DNA of 64,000 nt, from contig NZ_CP051626.1 of assembly GCF_012844365.1 (NCBI RefSeq), positions 620,001 through 684,000 of the forward strand, in the 5' to 3' direction. The first letter of the stretch is position 1. Each line of letters opens with the position of its first letter. Positions 1 through 8,945 of the stretch are shown in pieces. A program made the translations under genes and the position numbers. The notes under the pieces were generated by a model. The model made no database searches. It was given only the letters and a program-made list of their open reading frames with translations, and was not told the DNA's origin. This stretch comes from Brevibacterium sp. 'Marine' (GTDB lineage: Bacteria; Actinomycetota; Actinomycetes; Actinomycetales; Brevibacteriaceae).

Positions 1-162
1 CAAGGGGGCTGTTGCCGAGCGGAGAGCCGTGTGACAATGACCGTGCAGTCGCTGATGCGCCCGTCGACCACGGCCCGCAGTACGGGCCAGGGCCCGAGCG
101 AGCCGACTAATGTCCGCGTCAACGACTGCAGCGCCAGGAACCGTCTGCGAAGGGAAACGGTC

Positions 163-1020
163 ATGAACAACAGAGACACGAGTGACGAGTCACCGGCCGA
201 GGAAAAGGCGCGTGACGTCGCGGCGAAACTGGACGAGGCGGCCGAGCCGCTGGCCGGGACCTCGGACATGAAGCCGCAGGCTGAAGTCGGATACACCGAG
301 CGCAACGTCGAGGCCCGTGCCCAGAACGCTGCCGACGCGGAAGGTGTGACGCTGCATCGGAACCCCGACGGCTCACACACGGCGGTGGACGAATCGAAAA
401 TCGCCGAGGCGGGCCCGAACTCGGAATCGCGCCTATCCGGGTCCTCCGCATCCTCCTCCGCCGGGTCCGTGGCCTCCTCCGCCACCGACGACACGGAAGC
501 CGGCGGCACCCGTGGCGACAGGCAGAAGCCCGCGGGAGAAGCGGCGACAGACGAGCTCAACCAGGCCGATGTCGTGAAGATCCTGCGCGGCGCCGACTCC
601 GTCATGCTCGCGACCGCGTTGGCTGACGGCAAGATCCTCGCCCACCCGATGGCGCCTCAGGAGGTCACCGAGGATGCCGACGTCTGGTTCTTCCTCGCCC
701 TCGACGGCGACCAGGCAAGTGCGCTGCGGACGAACCCTGAGGTCAATATCAGCATCGCCGAGGCAGGCAATTGGCTGTCGGTCGCCGGACGCGTCGAGTT
801 CGTCGACGACGAGGCCAAGGTCGATGAGCTGTGGTCGGATTCCGCCAAGGCATGGTTCGATGACCGTCGGGACCCGAACCTCGGGCTCATCACGGTCGTC
901 ACACACTCCGCTCAGCATTGGGGGTTGCCCGGCGGCAAGGCATCGGGCCTGTTCCGCATGGTCAAGTCCAAGATCACCGGAGACCGCCCGGCCGGCGGCA
1001 CTCAGACCACCGAACTCTGA
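163..1020 (+). CDS. Pyridoxamine 5'-phosphate oxidase-family (general stress protein 26-like) flavoprotein
   Basis: The 285-residue product has a C-terminal split-barrel PPOX/FMN-binding domain (about residues 135-270; segments VKILRGADSVMLAT, DADVWFFLAL and NPEVNISIAEAG) like the bacterial general stress protein 26 family. The first ~130 residues are Ser/Ala/Glu-rich and look disordered, with one ordered-looking motif, NPDGSHTAVDESK. I chose the ATG at 163 because GAAGGGAAA lies just upstream; an in-frame ATG at 31 would add 44 residues without family character. Role in flavin or cofactor reduction under stress is inferred from family only; the substrate is unknown. No operon partner is evident, as the next gene starts 101 bases later with its own ribosome site. 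Confidence 0.8.
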   Translation: MNNRDTSDESPAEEKARDVAAKLDEAAEPLAGTSDMKPQAEVGYTERNVEARAQNAADAEGVTLHRNPDGSHTAVDESKIAEAGPNSESRLSGSSASSSAGSVASSATDDTEAGGTRGDRQKPAGEAATDELNQADVVKILRGADSVMLATALADGKILAHPMAPQEVTEDADVWFFLALDGDQASALRTNPEVNISIAEAGNWLSVAGRVEFVDDEAKVDELWSDSAKAWFDDRRDPNLGLITVVTHSAQHWGLPGGKASGLFRMVKSKITGDRPAGGTQTTEL

Positions 1021-1121
1021 GCCGTACCAGGCTCCACGGCGCTCGGCACGGCTCCTCCTCTGTCCGTGCCGGGCACCCGCACCTCCCGCCCGACCGCCTC
1101 GGCGAGGATTAGCATGGAGGC

Positions 1122-2435
1122 ATGAGCAAGCGGATCGTCATCATCGGTGCAGGATTGGCCGGCACGACTGCGGCGCGGGAGCTGAACACGCGCGGTCAGG
1201 CCGTCACCGTCATCGACCCCCGGGCCGGCGAGACGTGTGAGCGGCCGCCGCTGTCGAAGCACCTCTTCGACGGCTCCCGCCACCACCTGCCCTACCACCT
1301 CGAATCGACCGAGCACATCACCTTCGTCCGTGATCGGGCAGAAGAGATCACCCTCGCCGAGGCGGCCGCGGACTCCCGCTACACCGCTGAGACCCAGCGG
1401 CACCCCCACCCGTTGGCCGACCACCACGCCACCGCAGGGACCGTCCACCTGGCCTCGGGGGAGTCCATCGACTTCACCCACTGCATCCTCGCCACCGGGA
1501 TGGAAGCGAACCGCCCGGAGGTTCCCGCCTACCCGGACTCCCTGCCGGTCTACGACCTCGCCGATGCCGAATGGATCCTCGCTCGCGTGAACAACGCAGC
1601 CGAAGCACTCAACGTCGGAGTGCTGGGCTCCGGTTATCTCGGAATGGAAGTGGCCACCTCGGCGGTGGCGGCCGGGCACCGCGCCACGGTCTACCTGCGC
1701 GGGAACGAACCCCTGCGCAAACAGCTCTCCGCTCCCGTCCGGCAAGCACTGTTCGAGAGGCACAAAGCCGCCGGAGTCGACTTCGTCACCCACACCTCGA
1801 GCCCGGATGACATCCCCGCCGATGTTCACGACCTATTCATCACCAGCGTCGGAGCGCGCCCGCGACTGATTCCGATCGACGGTCACCGGCCCGCTCATGC
1901 GTGGGACGTGGATGAGAGGTTGGCAACATCCCATCCGGGTGTCTTCGCCGCCGGCGACTGCGCCATCGTCACCGCCGGACCCTATGCACTCGACCACCCC
2001 TGGGCCTGTGAACCGGTGGCCGAAAGCCACGGAAAATTCCTCGCCGAACTCCTCAGCGCAGACTCGGAAGGGGCATCGATTGGTGTCGCAGACGCCCCCG
2101 AAGCCGGTTCGGGCAGCGGGTCGGCAGACGGTTCGACAGTCTGGTCCGATGTCCCCTGGCACTGGAGCTTCCAAGGCCCGGAGAAGGTGTTCACGGCGGG
2201 CCTGACGAGCCCCGACGCCGACGACACGATCATCCGATATGACCCCAGCGGAGCGAAATTCCAGGTCTTCCACTTCGACGGACCCGACCCGGAGTCGTCG
2301 CTCGTCGGTGTCGAGACGTTCAACTGGCCGCCGATGCAGGCGGCCGCCCGACGGGTACTCGGCGGTAATCACAATCCGACGAGGGCCCAGATCGCCGACC
2401 CCGACTTCGACTTCAAGGCTCACAGCCGACTGTGA
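1122..2435 (+). CDS. FAD/NAD(P)-dependent ferredoxin (rubredoxin) reductase-like oxidoreductase
   Basis: 437 residues. The N-terminal dinucleotide fold starts at once (IVIIGAGLAGTTAARELN, FAD), followed by a CERPPLSK segment typical of the rubredoxin/ferredoxin-reductase branch. A second nucleotide fold (VGVLGSGYLGMEVA) binds NAD(P)H, and GVFAAGDCA is the late FAD motif. The last ~100 residues match a reductase C-terminal domain. Such enzymes pass electrons from NAD(P)H to a small iron-sulfur partner for an oxygenase; no partner ferredoxin or oxygenase is adjacent, so the acceptor is unknown. GGAGG sits one base before the ATG, which is unusually close, so a slightly later initiation is possible. 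Confidence 0.85.
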   Translation: MSKRIVIIGAGLAGTTAARELNTRGQAVTVIDPRAGETCERPPLSKHLFDGSRHHLPYHLESTEHITFVRDRAEEITLAEAAADSRYTAETQRHPHPLADHHATAGTVHLASGESIDFTHCILATGMEANRPEVPAYPDSLPVYDLADAEWILARVNNAAEALNVGVLGSGYLGMEVATSAVAAGHRATVYLRGNEPLRKQLSAPVRQALFERHKAAGVDFVTHTSSPDDIPADVHDLFITSVGARPRLIPIDGHRPAHAWDVDERLATSHPGVFAAGDCAIVTAGPYALDHPWACEPVAESHGKFLAELLSADSEGASIGVADAPEAGSGSGSADGSTVWSDVPWHWSFQGPEKVFTAGLTSPDADDTIIRYDPSGAKFQVFHFDGPDPESSLVGVETFNWPPMQAAARRVLGGNHNPTRAQIADPDFDFKAHSRL

Positions 2436-2506
2436 GTCTGCGCTAGTCTCATCCCGTAGACTCTTCCTGTTCTATCCCCAGTCGCCGACGAGAGAATTTT
2501 CTGTTC

Positions 2507-3364
2507 ATGGATATGGCCAGGCTTGCTGCCGACCACGGGCTCGAGAGAGTGGGTGGACGGCCGTCTCTGCCCCAGTACGTCAAACAGCTTCTCAACCGAA
2601 GCGACTTCACGTACACGCTTGCGAAGTATCGGATGCAGTCCGAGAACGAGCGCAATCGCCTCGGCATGCTCTGGGTGCTGCTGCGCCCGGCGTTCTCGGC
2701 GCTGATCTACGGCACGGTCTTCGGCTTCATCATGCGGGGCGCCACCGCCCGGCCCGACGATTTCGCCCCCTTCGTCATCATCGGCGTCTTCGTCCTCGAG
2801 TTCTTCAACACCTCGATGAACGGCGGGGCGAAATCGATCATCTCGAACGCCTCTCTCGTCCAATCGCTGCCGTTCCCGCGCATCGTGCTGCCGATCGCCA
2901 CGGTGTTCCAGAACCTGCTGAACTTCATTCCCACCTTCATCTTCATGGCACTGCTCGTCATGCTGTGGGGTGCGAAACCAGGGTGGGACTGGTTCCTCTT
3001 CATCCCCTTGGTCTTCCTGTTCTGGGTCTTCAACCAGGGTGTGGCCTTCATCTTCGCCCGCGCGACGGTCCACTTCCGTGACCTGTCCCAGGTGACTCCG
3101 TTCATCTCCCGGATGATCTTCTACACCTCGGGCGTCTTCTTCGACCTCAAGGTCATGGTCGAGAAGATCAACCCGGCGCTGCAGCCCTTCGCTGATTGGC
3201 AGCCGCTGAACAACGTCCTGGCGATCGCCCGCGGCATCCTCATGAAGGACGGTGTCATTCCCTACGATTACTTCTGGCACCTGGCGATCTGGGCATTCGG
3301 CATCTTCATCATCGGCTTCGTGTTCTTCTGGCAGGCCGAGGAAAGGTTCGGTCGTGATGAGTGA
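2507..3364 (+). CDS. Polysaccharide/teichoic-acid ABC exporter permease (Wzm/TagG type)
   Basis: 285-residue ABC-2 permease with about six membrane segments. The cytoplasmic N-terminus ends in the family-typical stretch YRMQSENERNRLGMLWVLLRP before the first helix. It overlaps the ATPase gene by 8 bases, so the two are translated together as a half-exporter pair. Family knowledge: such pairs flip undecaprenyl-linked glycan or teichoic acid across the membrane. No glycosyltransferases adjoin this pair, unlike the second exporter at 38.9-41.1 kb, so it may serve a constitutive wall polymer. Confidence 0.9.
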   Translation: MDMARLAADHGLERVGGRPSLPQYVKQLLNRSDFTYTLAKYRMQSENERNRLGMLWVLLRPAFSALIYGTVFGFIMRGATARPDDFAPFVIIGVFVLEFFNTSMNGGAKSIISNASLVQSLPFPRIVLPIATVFQNLLNFIPTFIFMALLVMLWGAKPGWDWFLFIPLVFLFWVFNQGVAFIFARATVHFRDLSQVTPFISRMIFYTSGVFFDLKVMVEKINPALQPFADWQPLNNVLAIARGILMKDGVIPYDYFWHLAIWAFGIFIIGFVFFWQAEERFGRDE

Positions 3365-4184
3365 GACGAACGAAGAGCAGACCTTCGACACCGGCAGCCT
3401 GCCCGAGGTGACGCGGAACAACCCGCCCGTCGTCGTCTGCGACAACGTCCACGTCCGCTACAAGACGCTGGCCACGGGCAAGAAGCTCAAGCTCGGCAGC
3501 AAGGACGTCATGTCCAAGCGCCGCGAGCTGCGGGAGGTCCACGCCCTCAAGGGCGTCAGCTTCGTCGCGCACAAGAACGAATCCATCGGCATCATCGGCA
3601 GCAACGGCTCCGGGAAGTCCACGCTCATGCGGTCGATCACGGGGCTGACCCCGACCTCCGAGGGCGCGATCTATGCGACCTCACGGCCGAACCTCCTCGG
3701 TGTCGGTGCCGCTCTGATTCCGGACCTCTCCGGTGCTCGCAACATCATTCTCGGGTCTCTGGCGCTGGGACTCACCCGTGACGAGATCGACGAGAAGTTC
3801 GATGAGATCGTCGAATTCACCGGGCTCGAGGACTTCATCGATCTGCCGATGCGCACCTACTCCTCGGGCATGTCCCAGCGGTTGAAGTTCGCGATCGCGA
3901 CCTCGGTGCAGCATGAGATCCTCATCGTCGACGAGGCGCTCAACGTCGGTGACAAGAAGTTCCGTGACCGTTCCGAGGGCCGAATCCGGTCCATCCGTGA
4001 GAACGCCGGCACCGTCTTCCTCGTCTCGCACTCGATGCGCACGATCAAGGACACGTGCAACCGTGCTCTGTGGATCGAGAAGGGCGAGCTGCTCGCCGAC
4101 GGCCCGGCGCTCGAGGTCATTCGCAAGTACCAGGCCTTCACCAAAGCTGAAAAGGCCAAGGAAGTCGAGCAGGAGCCGGGCTGA
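3357..4184 (+). CDS. Polysaccharide/teichoic-acid ABC exporter ATPase (Wzt/TagH type)
   Basis: 275 residues. Walker A GSNGSGKST at 81-89, signature YSSGMSQRL, Walker B ILIVDEAL, and the H-loop SHS are all present. The segment between the first strand and Walker A contains the long linker (KLKLGSKD...KRRELREVHALKGV) seen in glycan-export ATPases. There is no extra C-terminal carbohydrate-binding domain, so it belongs to the short Wzt/TagH class. The start at 3357 overlaps the permease stop; the reading frame stays open upstream but that part overlaps the permease in another frame and has no family similarity. Confidence 0.9.
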   Translation: MSETNEEQTFDTGSLPEVTRNNPPVVVCDNVHVRYKTLATGKKLKLGSKDVMSKRRELREVHALKGVSFVAHKNESIGIIGSNGSGKSTLMRSITGLTPTSEGAIYATSRPNLLGVGAALIPDLSGARNIILGSLALGLTRDEIDEKFDEIVEFTGLEDFIDLPMRTYSSGMSQRLKFAIATSVQHEILIVDEALNVGDKKFRDRSEGRIRSIRENAGTVFLVSHSMRTIKDTCNRALWIEKGELLADGPALEVIRKYQAFTKAEKAKEVEQEPG

Positions 4185-4234
4185 GGCACCGCATCCCCTA
4201 GCCGAGTCACAGTTCGCTCGGTAGATTCGACGGC

Positions 4235-4579
4235 ATGGACAACAGTTCACGCGAGCCGATCGAGTCACGTCGCATCAGTGACCAGCCTGCGCTGCGCAGC
4301 TCGTCCGGCACGATCTGGATCGTGGCCGGAGGGATCTTCCTCGTCGTCATCGCGGGTGTGCTCACAGCGATCATCGTCTTCGGCAGCACGGCGGTGCCCA
4401 CAGCGATCACCACGATCGTGATAGCGGCAGTGCTCTATCTGATCCTGCTCATCGCCCGCTTCGCCTTTCGACCGGGTCGAGTGCGTCTGTGGGTCATGGC
4501 CGTAGCAATGATCGGCATGGCCGTTGCCTCGCTCGTCGGTCTCGTCCTCTGCGTGGGCGCTGCCGCGAGCGGAGCCTGA
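4235..4579 (+). CDS. Small membrane protein, unknown function
   Basis: 114 residues: a polar N-terminus of ~28 residues, then three hydrophobic stretches (IWIVAGGIFLVVIAGVLTAI, ITTIVIAAVLYLILLIA, VMAVAMIGMAVASLVGLVLC) joined by a basic loop FRPGRVRLW. I do not recognise a family. It ends 67 bases before the convergent UvrA-like gene and follows the exporter pair by 50 bases, so it could be co-transcribed with it. Codon use matches its neighbours, which supports a real gene. Confidence 0.65.
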   Translation: MDNSSREPIESRRISDQPALRSSSGTIWIVAGGIFLVVIAGVLTAIIVFGSTAVPTAITTIVIAAVLYLILLIARFAFRPGRVRLWVMAVAMIGMAVASLVGLVLCVGAAASGA

Positions 4580-4646
4580 GACTGCTCAGGCGAGCAGGGA
4601 CGTGCGCTCGGGCGCGCGGGGCGGCTCTGTCCCTATGCGTTGGACC

Positions 4647-7175
4647 CTATCCGGCAGAGTTCGGCTGCAAATGCCCCTTGAGGTACTCACCGGTCACGCT
4701 GTGTGAGGTGTCCGCGACCTGCTGCGGGGTTCCCGTCGCGACGATCTGTCCACCGTCCTGACCCCCGCCGGGACCGAGGTCGATGATCCAATCGGCGTTT
4801 GCGATCATGTCGAGGTCGTGTTCGATGACGAGGACCGTTGCGCCATGGTCAAGCAGCTGTTGGAAGACGCGCACAAGCACACGCACATCCTCGGGGTGCA
4901 GGCCCACGGTCGGTTCGTCGAAGACGAAGAGCGTGTGCTGCTGCGACTTCCCGAGCTCGGTGGCGAGCTTGAGCCGCTGCGCTTCTCCGCCGGACAGTGC
5001 CGGTGTCGCCTCGTGGAGGGTGAGGTATCCGAGTCCTACATCTTTCAGCGCCCTCAGCCGGGCGTGGACCTTGCGCATCTCGGCAAGGTGGGGCAGCGCC
5101 TCGGCGACGGTCATCGCCAACAGATCAGGCAGCGACAGCGGCTGACCATCAGCATCCGAGGCACGGCTGTACTCGTCTGCGTCCGGACTGTACCGGCGGC
5201 CCTCGCAGTCAGGGCAGGGGATGTCGACATCGGGGAGGAACTGCACGTCAAGGGTGATCTCGCCGGTTCCTTCGCATTTCGGGCAGCGCAGGGAACCCGT
5301 GTTGTACGAGAAGTCCCCGGCCGTGAGCCCGTCGACCTTCGCCGACTCGAGGCGGGCGTACGCTCGGCGAAGGTCGTCGAGCACGCCGGAATACGTGGCC
5401 ACGGTGGAGCGGACATTGATGCCGATCGGGGTGGCGTCGACGACGTTGACCCGGTCGATCCCGTCGGCGTCGATCTCACGCACATGACCGGGCCGCGAAC
5501 GTGCGTCGGGGGCCTTGAGCGCGGGGACGAGGCTGTCGAGGACGAGGGTGGTCTTGCCCGATCCGGACACTCCTGTGACGACGGTCAGCCGCTGCCGTGG
5601 GATCTCCGCGTCGAGGGCATGGACCGTGTGGATCGGTGCGGTGCGCAATCGGATCCGCCCGTGATCGAAGGTCGCCGAGGCGGCTGCGGACTCGCGTACG
5701 AGCGTTTCGGCACGGCCGGTGAGGTAGGGGCCGATGCGGCTCTCGGGATGATTGTCGAGGTCGGCGACGGTGCCGGTGGCCACGACCGTTCCGCCGTCGC
5801 GTCCGGAGCCGGGACCGATCTCGATGAGGTGGTCGGCGGCGCGGAGGACCAGCGGGTCGTGGTCGACCATGACGACGGAGTTGCCCTCGTCGAGGAGGTC
5901 GGTGATGACGCCCTGAAGGCCGGTGATGTTCGAGGGGTGGAGACCGATCGAGGGTTCGTCGAGGACGTAGAGGACTCCAGTCGTCTCATTGCGCACGGCG
6001 CGGGCAAGCTGGACGCGTTGGCGTTCACCGGTCGACAGGGACGAACCGGCCCGGTCGAGGGCGAGGTAGCCGAGTCCGAGATCGAGCAATCGGCGGGCCA
6101 TTCCGAGCAGCACGTTCACCAACGATCTGGCCATGGATTGCATCGATGAGGGAAGCCCGGCAGGTACGTCCGCGGCCCAGTCGACGAGTTCGTCGAGGGT
6201 CTTGGCGGTCGCCTCGGCGAGGCCGATCTCACCGATGCGCGGTGCACGGGCGGCAGGGGAGAGTCGGGTGCCTTTACAGTCGGGGCAGACCTGTTCGGAG
6301 AGGAAGCGGCTGACCCGGGCGAAGCGCTTCTCATCGTCCGCGCGTTTGAGTTCCTCGGTCACGGTCAGGCGGGCGTTGCGGAAGGTGAAGTCGAGGTCGT
6401 GCAGTCCCTTCTTCGAGGTGACCGTGATGTGCTTCTTCTCTTCGGGGCCCGCAAAGACGATGTCGCGTTCCCAGCTCTCGAGGTCGCGCCAGGCCACGTC
6501 GGTGCGGACGCCGAACTCGCGGGCGATCTGTGGTTGGACGTTGAAGCCGAACATCTGCCAGGGGATGACGGTGCCGTCGTCGATCGACAGGTCGGGGTCG
6601 CGGATGAGGGAGGCATCGTCGACTTCTCTGATGGTGCCGATGCCCTCGCAGCGGGGGCAGGCTCCACCGGAATTGAAGGCAAGCTCCTCGGCGCCGGGAG
6701 CGTGGACGGTCTCACCGCATTCGGGGCAGTCGAAGGGCTCCTCGGCGGCGACGTTGAGGGTCGGCTTCTGTCGGTGTCCGTTGGGACAGAGGTGGGAGGC
6801 CAGTCGGGAGAACATCAGGCGGATGACGTTGAGCAGCTCGGTGGAGGTGCCGAACGTCGAGCGGACTCCGGGGACTCCGGGGCGTTGCCGCAGGGCGAGG
6901 GCGGCGGGGATATGGCGGACGGTGTCGACATCGGCACGGGCGGCTTGAGCCATGCGCCGGCGGGTGTACGTCGACAGTGCTTCGATGTAGCGCCGCGACC
7001 CTTCGGCATAGAGCACTCCCATGGCCAGTGAAGACTTGCCCGACCCGGAGACGCCGGCGATGGCGACGAGGGTGTTCAGAGGCACGTCGATGTCGATGCC
7101 CTGCAGGTTGTGCACGCGGGCACCGCGGACCTCGACCGCCGTGGCAGGAGCAGGATTGCGGGCTTCGGTCGACAT
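4647..7175 (-). CDS. UvrA-like tandem ABC ATPase lacking the UvrB-binding domain
   Basis: 842 residues with the UvrA plan: Walker A GVSGSGKSSLAMG, a first signature SSLSTGERQRVQLARAV, a second Walker A GVSGSGKTTLVLD, zinc-binding CPKC...CPDC and CPEC...CPRC pairs, and a second signature PALSGGEAQRLKLA. It is about 100 residues shorter than canonical UvrA. Only about 45 residues separate CPNGHR from the zinc segment GGACPRCEG, where canonical UvrA holds the UvrB-binding domain. It is therefore a UvrA2/DrrC-like paralogue, a group linked by family knowledge to DNA-binding drug or damage tolerance rather than standard repair. I chose the ATG at 7175; 29 further codons upstream are open but unlike the family. 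Confidence 0.88.
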   Translation of the reverse strand: MSTEARNPAPATAVEVRGARVHNLQGIDIDVPLNTLVAIAGVSGSGKSSLAMGVLYAEGSRRYIEALSTYTRRRMAQAARADVDTVRHIPAALALRQRPGVPGVRSTFGTSTELLNVIRLMFSRLASHLCPNGHRQKPTLNVAAEEPFDCPECGETVHAPGAEELAFNSGGACPRCEGIGTIREVDDASLIRDPDLSIDDGTVIPWQMFGFNVQPQIAREFGVRTDVAWRDLESWERDIVFAGPEEKKHITVTSKKGLHDLDFTFRNARLTVTEELKRADDEKRFARVSRFLSEQVCPDCKGTRLSPAARAPRIGEIGLAEATAKTLDELVDWAADVPAGLPSSMQSMARSLVNVLLGMARRLLDLGLGYLALDRAGSSLSTGERQRVQLARAVRNETTGVLYVLDEPSIGLHPSNITGLQGVITDLLDEGNSVVMVDHDPLVLRAADHLIEIGPGSGRDGGTVVATGTVADLDNHPESRIGPYLTGRAETLVRESAAASATFDHGRIRLRTAPIHTVHALDAEIPRQRLTVVTGVSGSGKTTLVLDSLVPALKAPDARSRPGHVREIDADGIDRVNVVDATPIGINVRSTVATYSGVLDDLRRAYARLESAKVDGLTAGDFSYNTGSLRCPKCEGTGEITLDVQFLPDVDIPCPDCEGRRYSPDADEYSRASDADGQPLSLPDLLAMTVAEALPHLAEMRKVHARLRALKDVGLGYLTLHEATPALSGGEAQRLKLATELGKSQQHTLFVFDEPTVGLHPEDVRVLVRVFQQLLDHGATVLVIEHDLDMIANADWIIDLGPGGGQDGGQIVATGTPQQVADTSHSVTGEYLKGHLQPNSAG

Positions 7176-7431
7176 ATCGTGATCGTAACAACCAGCGCTG
7201 ACATGCCGGACGCTTGCTGAGACAGTATTTGCGACCGGGTATGACCGGACTACAATCGTCACGCTGACGACAACAGGGGCGTACTCGCCAGATCAGAGAC
7301 ACCGATCGGAACGACAGCAAGCAACACCAGACCCAGGATGGCGAGCAACGGTGCCTGCATCCCGTAAGCCAACGAACCACCACCGGCTCCGCCGACCACG
7401 GCACCCGGGCACCTACAAGAAGAGGCACACG

Positions 7432-8703
7432 ATGAGTGAGACGATCGAGGTCACCCGCGAAGAGAAGTCGCGGGCCCGCAAAGCCGTAGTGGCGGCCGGA
7501 TTGGGCAATGCCCTCGAGTGGTACGACATCATCCTCTTCGGGTTCATGGCCACCTCCATCACCGCGGTCTTCTACCCCGGCGAGGGCCTGTCCGCGCAGC
7601 TGATGACCTGGGCGACGTTCGCCATCACCTTCGTCGTCCGCCCGCTCGGCGCCATCCTCATCGGCCGCTACGCCGACAAACACGGCCGCAAGTCCGCCCT
7701 GTCGCTGACGATCGGTCTGATGACGCTCGGCGTGTTCATCATCGTCATCCTGCCCGGTGAGGCGACCATCGGCATCTGGGGTGCGATCGGCCTCATCATC
7801 GCCCGCATCATCCAGGGCATCTCCGCCGGCGGCGAATTCGGATCCGCCACCGCCTTCCTCACCGAGAACGCCAAGCGCGGCAAGGCCTACTACGCGTCCT
7901 TCCAGACTGCGACCCAGGGCATCTCGATGTTCCTCGCTGCCGGTGTCTCGTGGATCTTCAGCTCGACCCTGAGCGAAGAGGACCTGCACTCCTGGGGCTG
8001 GCGTGTGGCCTTCGCCCTCGGCCTGCTCATCGGACCCGTCGGCTGGTACATCCGCTCGAAGATGGACGACACCCCCGAATTCAAGGCCGCCGAGAAGACC
8101 GACAACCCGCTGCGCGTCCTCCTCGGCGAGCACTTCGGTCGTCTGTTCTCCGCGTTCCTCATCATCGCGATGGCCACGATCTCGGTCTACCTCATCACCT
8201 TCCTGCCGCAGTTCGCCGTCGGCAACCTCGGACTCGAACCGTGGGCGGCGTTCCCCGGTGCCGTCGTCGCCGGCCTCATCACCCTCATCGGCGCCCCGTT
8301 CGCCGGCCGCCTGGCCGACCGAGTGGGTCCGACGACCGTGATGATCCCGACGACTATCGTCGGCATCATCGTCGCGTGGCCGATGTTCATCCTCCTGACC
8401 GCGAACCCGTCGATCAGCGTCCTCACCCTGTGCGAGGCGATCGTCGGCCTGTTCATGGTCTTCTACTTCGGCCCGATGCCGGCCCTGCTGTCCGAACTGT
8501 TCCCCGTCAAGGTGCGCAGCTCCGGCATGACCATCGCCTACAGCTTCGGTGTCGCGATCTTCGGCGGCTTCGCCCCGCTCATCCTCACCGCCCTGCTCGG
8601 CGCGACGGGTCTGCTGACCGTGCCCGGCTTCTACTACGCCGGCCTGTCGCTGCTGTCCCTGATCGGCGTCATCGTCGCCCGGAAGGGGTACAAGCAGGCG
8701 TGA
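7432..8703 (+). CDS. MFS transporter, metabolite:H+ symporter (MHS) type
   Basis: 423 residues with about 12 membrane helices. The opening GNALEWYDIILFGFMA and the loop GRYADKHGRKSALSLTI are hallmarks of the MHS branch (proline/betaine, shikimate, citrate and alpha-ketoglutarate carriers). The loop RIIQGISAGGEFGSATAFL is also typical. The substrate cannot be read from sequence. An AGAAGAGG ribosome site precedes the ATG at 7432; 27 in-frame codons upstream are basic and proline-rich and were excluded. It is divergent from the UvrA-like gene and followed by a hairpin array. Confidence 0.88.
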   Translation: MSETIEVTREEKSRARKAVVAAGLGNALEWYDIILFGFMATSITAVFYPGEGLSAQLMTWATFAITFVVRPLGAILIGRYADKHGRKSALSLTIGLMTLGVFIIVILPGEATIGIWGAIGLIIARIIQGISAGGEFGSATAFLTENAKRGKAYYASFQTATQGISMFLAAGVSWIFSSTLSEEDLHSWGWRVAFALGLLIGPVGWYIRSKMDDTPEFKAAEKTDNPLRVLLGEHFGRLFSAFLIIAMATISVYLITFLPQFAVGNLGLEPWAAFPGAVVAGLITLIGAPFAGRLADRVGPTTVMIPTTIVGIIVAWPMFILLTANPSISVLTLCEAIVGLFMVFYFGPMPALLSELFPVKVRSSGMTIAYSFGVAIFGGFAPLILTALLGATGLLTVPGFYYAGLSLLSLIGVIVARKGYKQA

Positions 8704-8835
8704 TCCTCGCCGAGGCGGCGCTGACCCCATGTGGGGGCGCTGACCTCGTGCACGGGTGCCGACCCCACCGAGGTGGGGTTGGCCTCGCCGAGGTGCGCTG
8801 ACCTCGCCGAGGCGGCGCTGACCTCGCCGAGAAGA
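8701..8835 (+). repeat. Tandem ~20-bp units, each a small palindrome (hairpin array)
   Basis: From the MFS stop codon on, about seven units of 17-21 bases follow one another. Most read roughly GCTGACC-palindrome-GGC. The palindrome core changes from unit to unit but stays self-complementary: CCTCGCCGAGG (8705, 8783, 8802, 8822 partial), CCCCATGTGGGG (8725) and CCCCACCGAGGTGGGG (8762). A weaker unit CTCGTGCACGGG lies at 8745. No ORF with family character crosses it. It may serve as terminator for the MFS gene or be a repeat family of its own. Confidence 0.7.
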
Positions 8836-8945
8836 CGTCGATTCACCATGAATTGACGCACCGACCCATCCGATGCGCAGAGTGCTCCGAATCACGAGTG
8901 TTCGATCCCGACTGGGACCGTCCGACTATGAGGAGGAAAGACACC

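Noticed and set aside
2420-3445. A 341-codon minus-strand frame over the first exporter permease
   Set aside because: Shadow of the permease; no family resemblance and it runs through both flanking gene ends.
4818-6149. A 443-codon plus-strand frame over the UvrA-like gene
   Set aside because: Antisense to conserved ATPase motifs; no recognisable domain.
8701-8835. A possible CRISPR array
   Set aside because: Units follow with no spacers, the palindrome itself varies, and no cas gene is near.
6712-8895. A 727-codon open frame on the minus strand across the MFS gene
   Set aside because: It is antisense to clear UvrA and MFS genes, rich in Arg/Asp/Glu/Gly as high-GC shadow frames are, and has no family motif.
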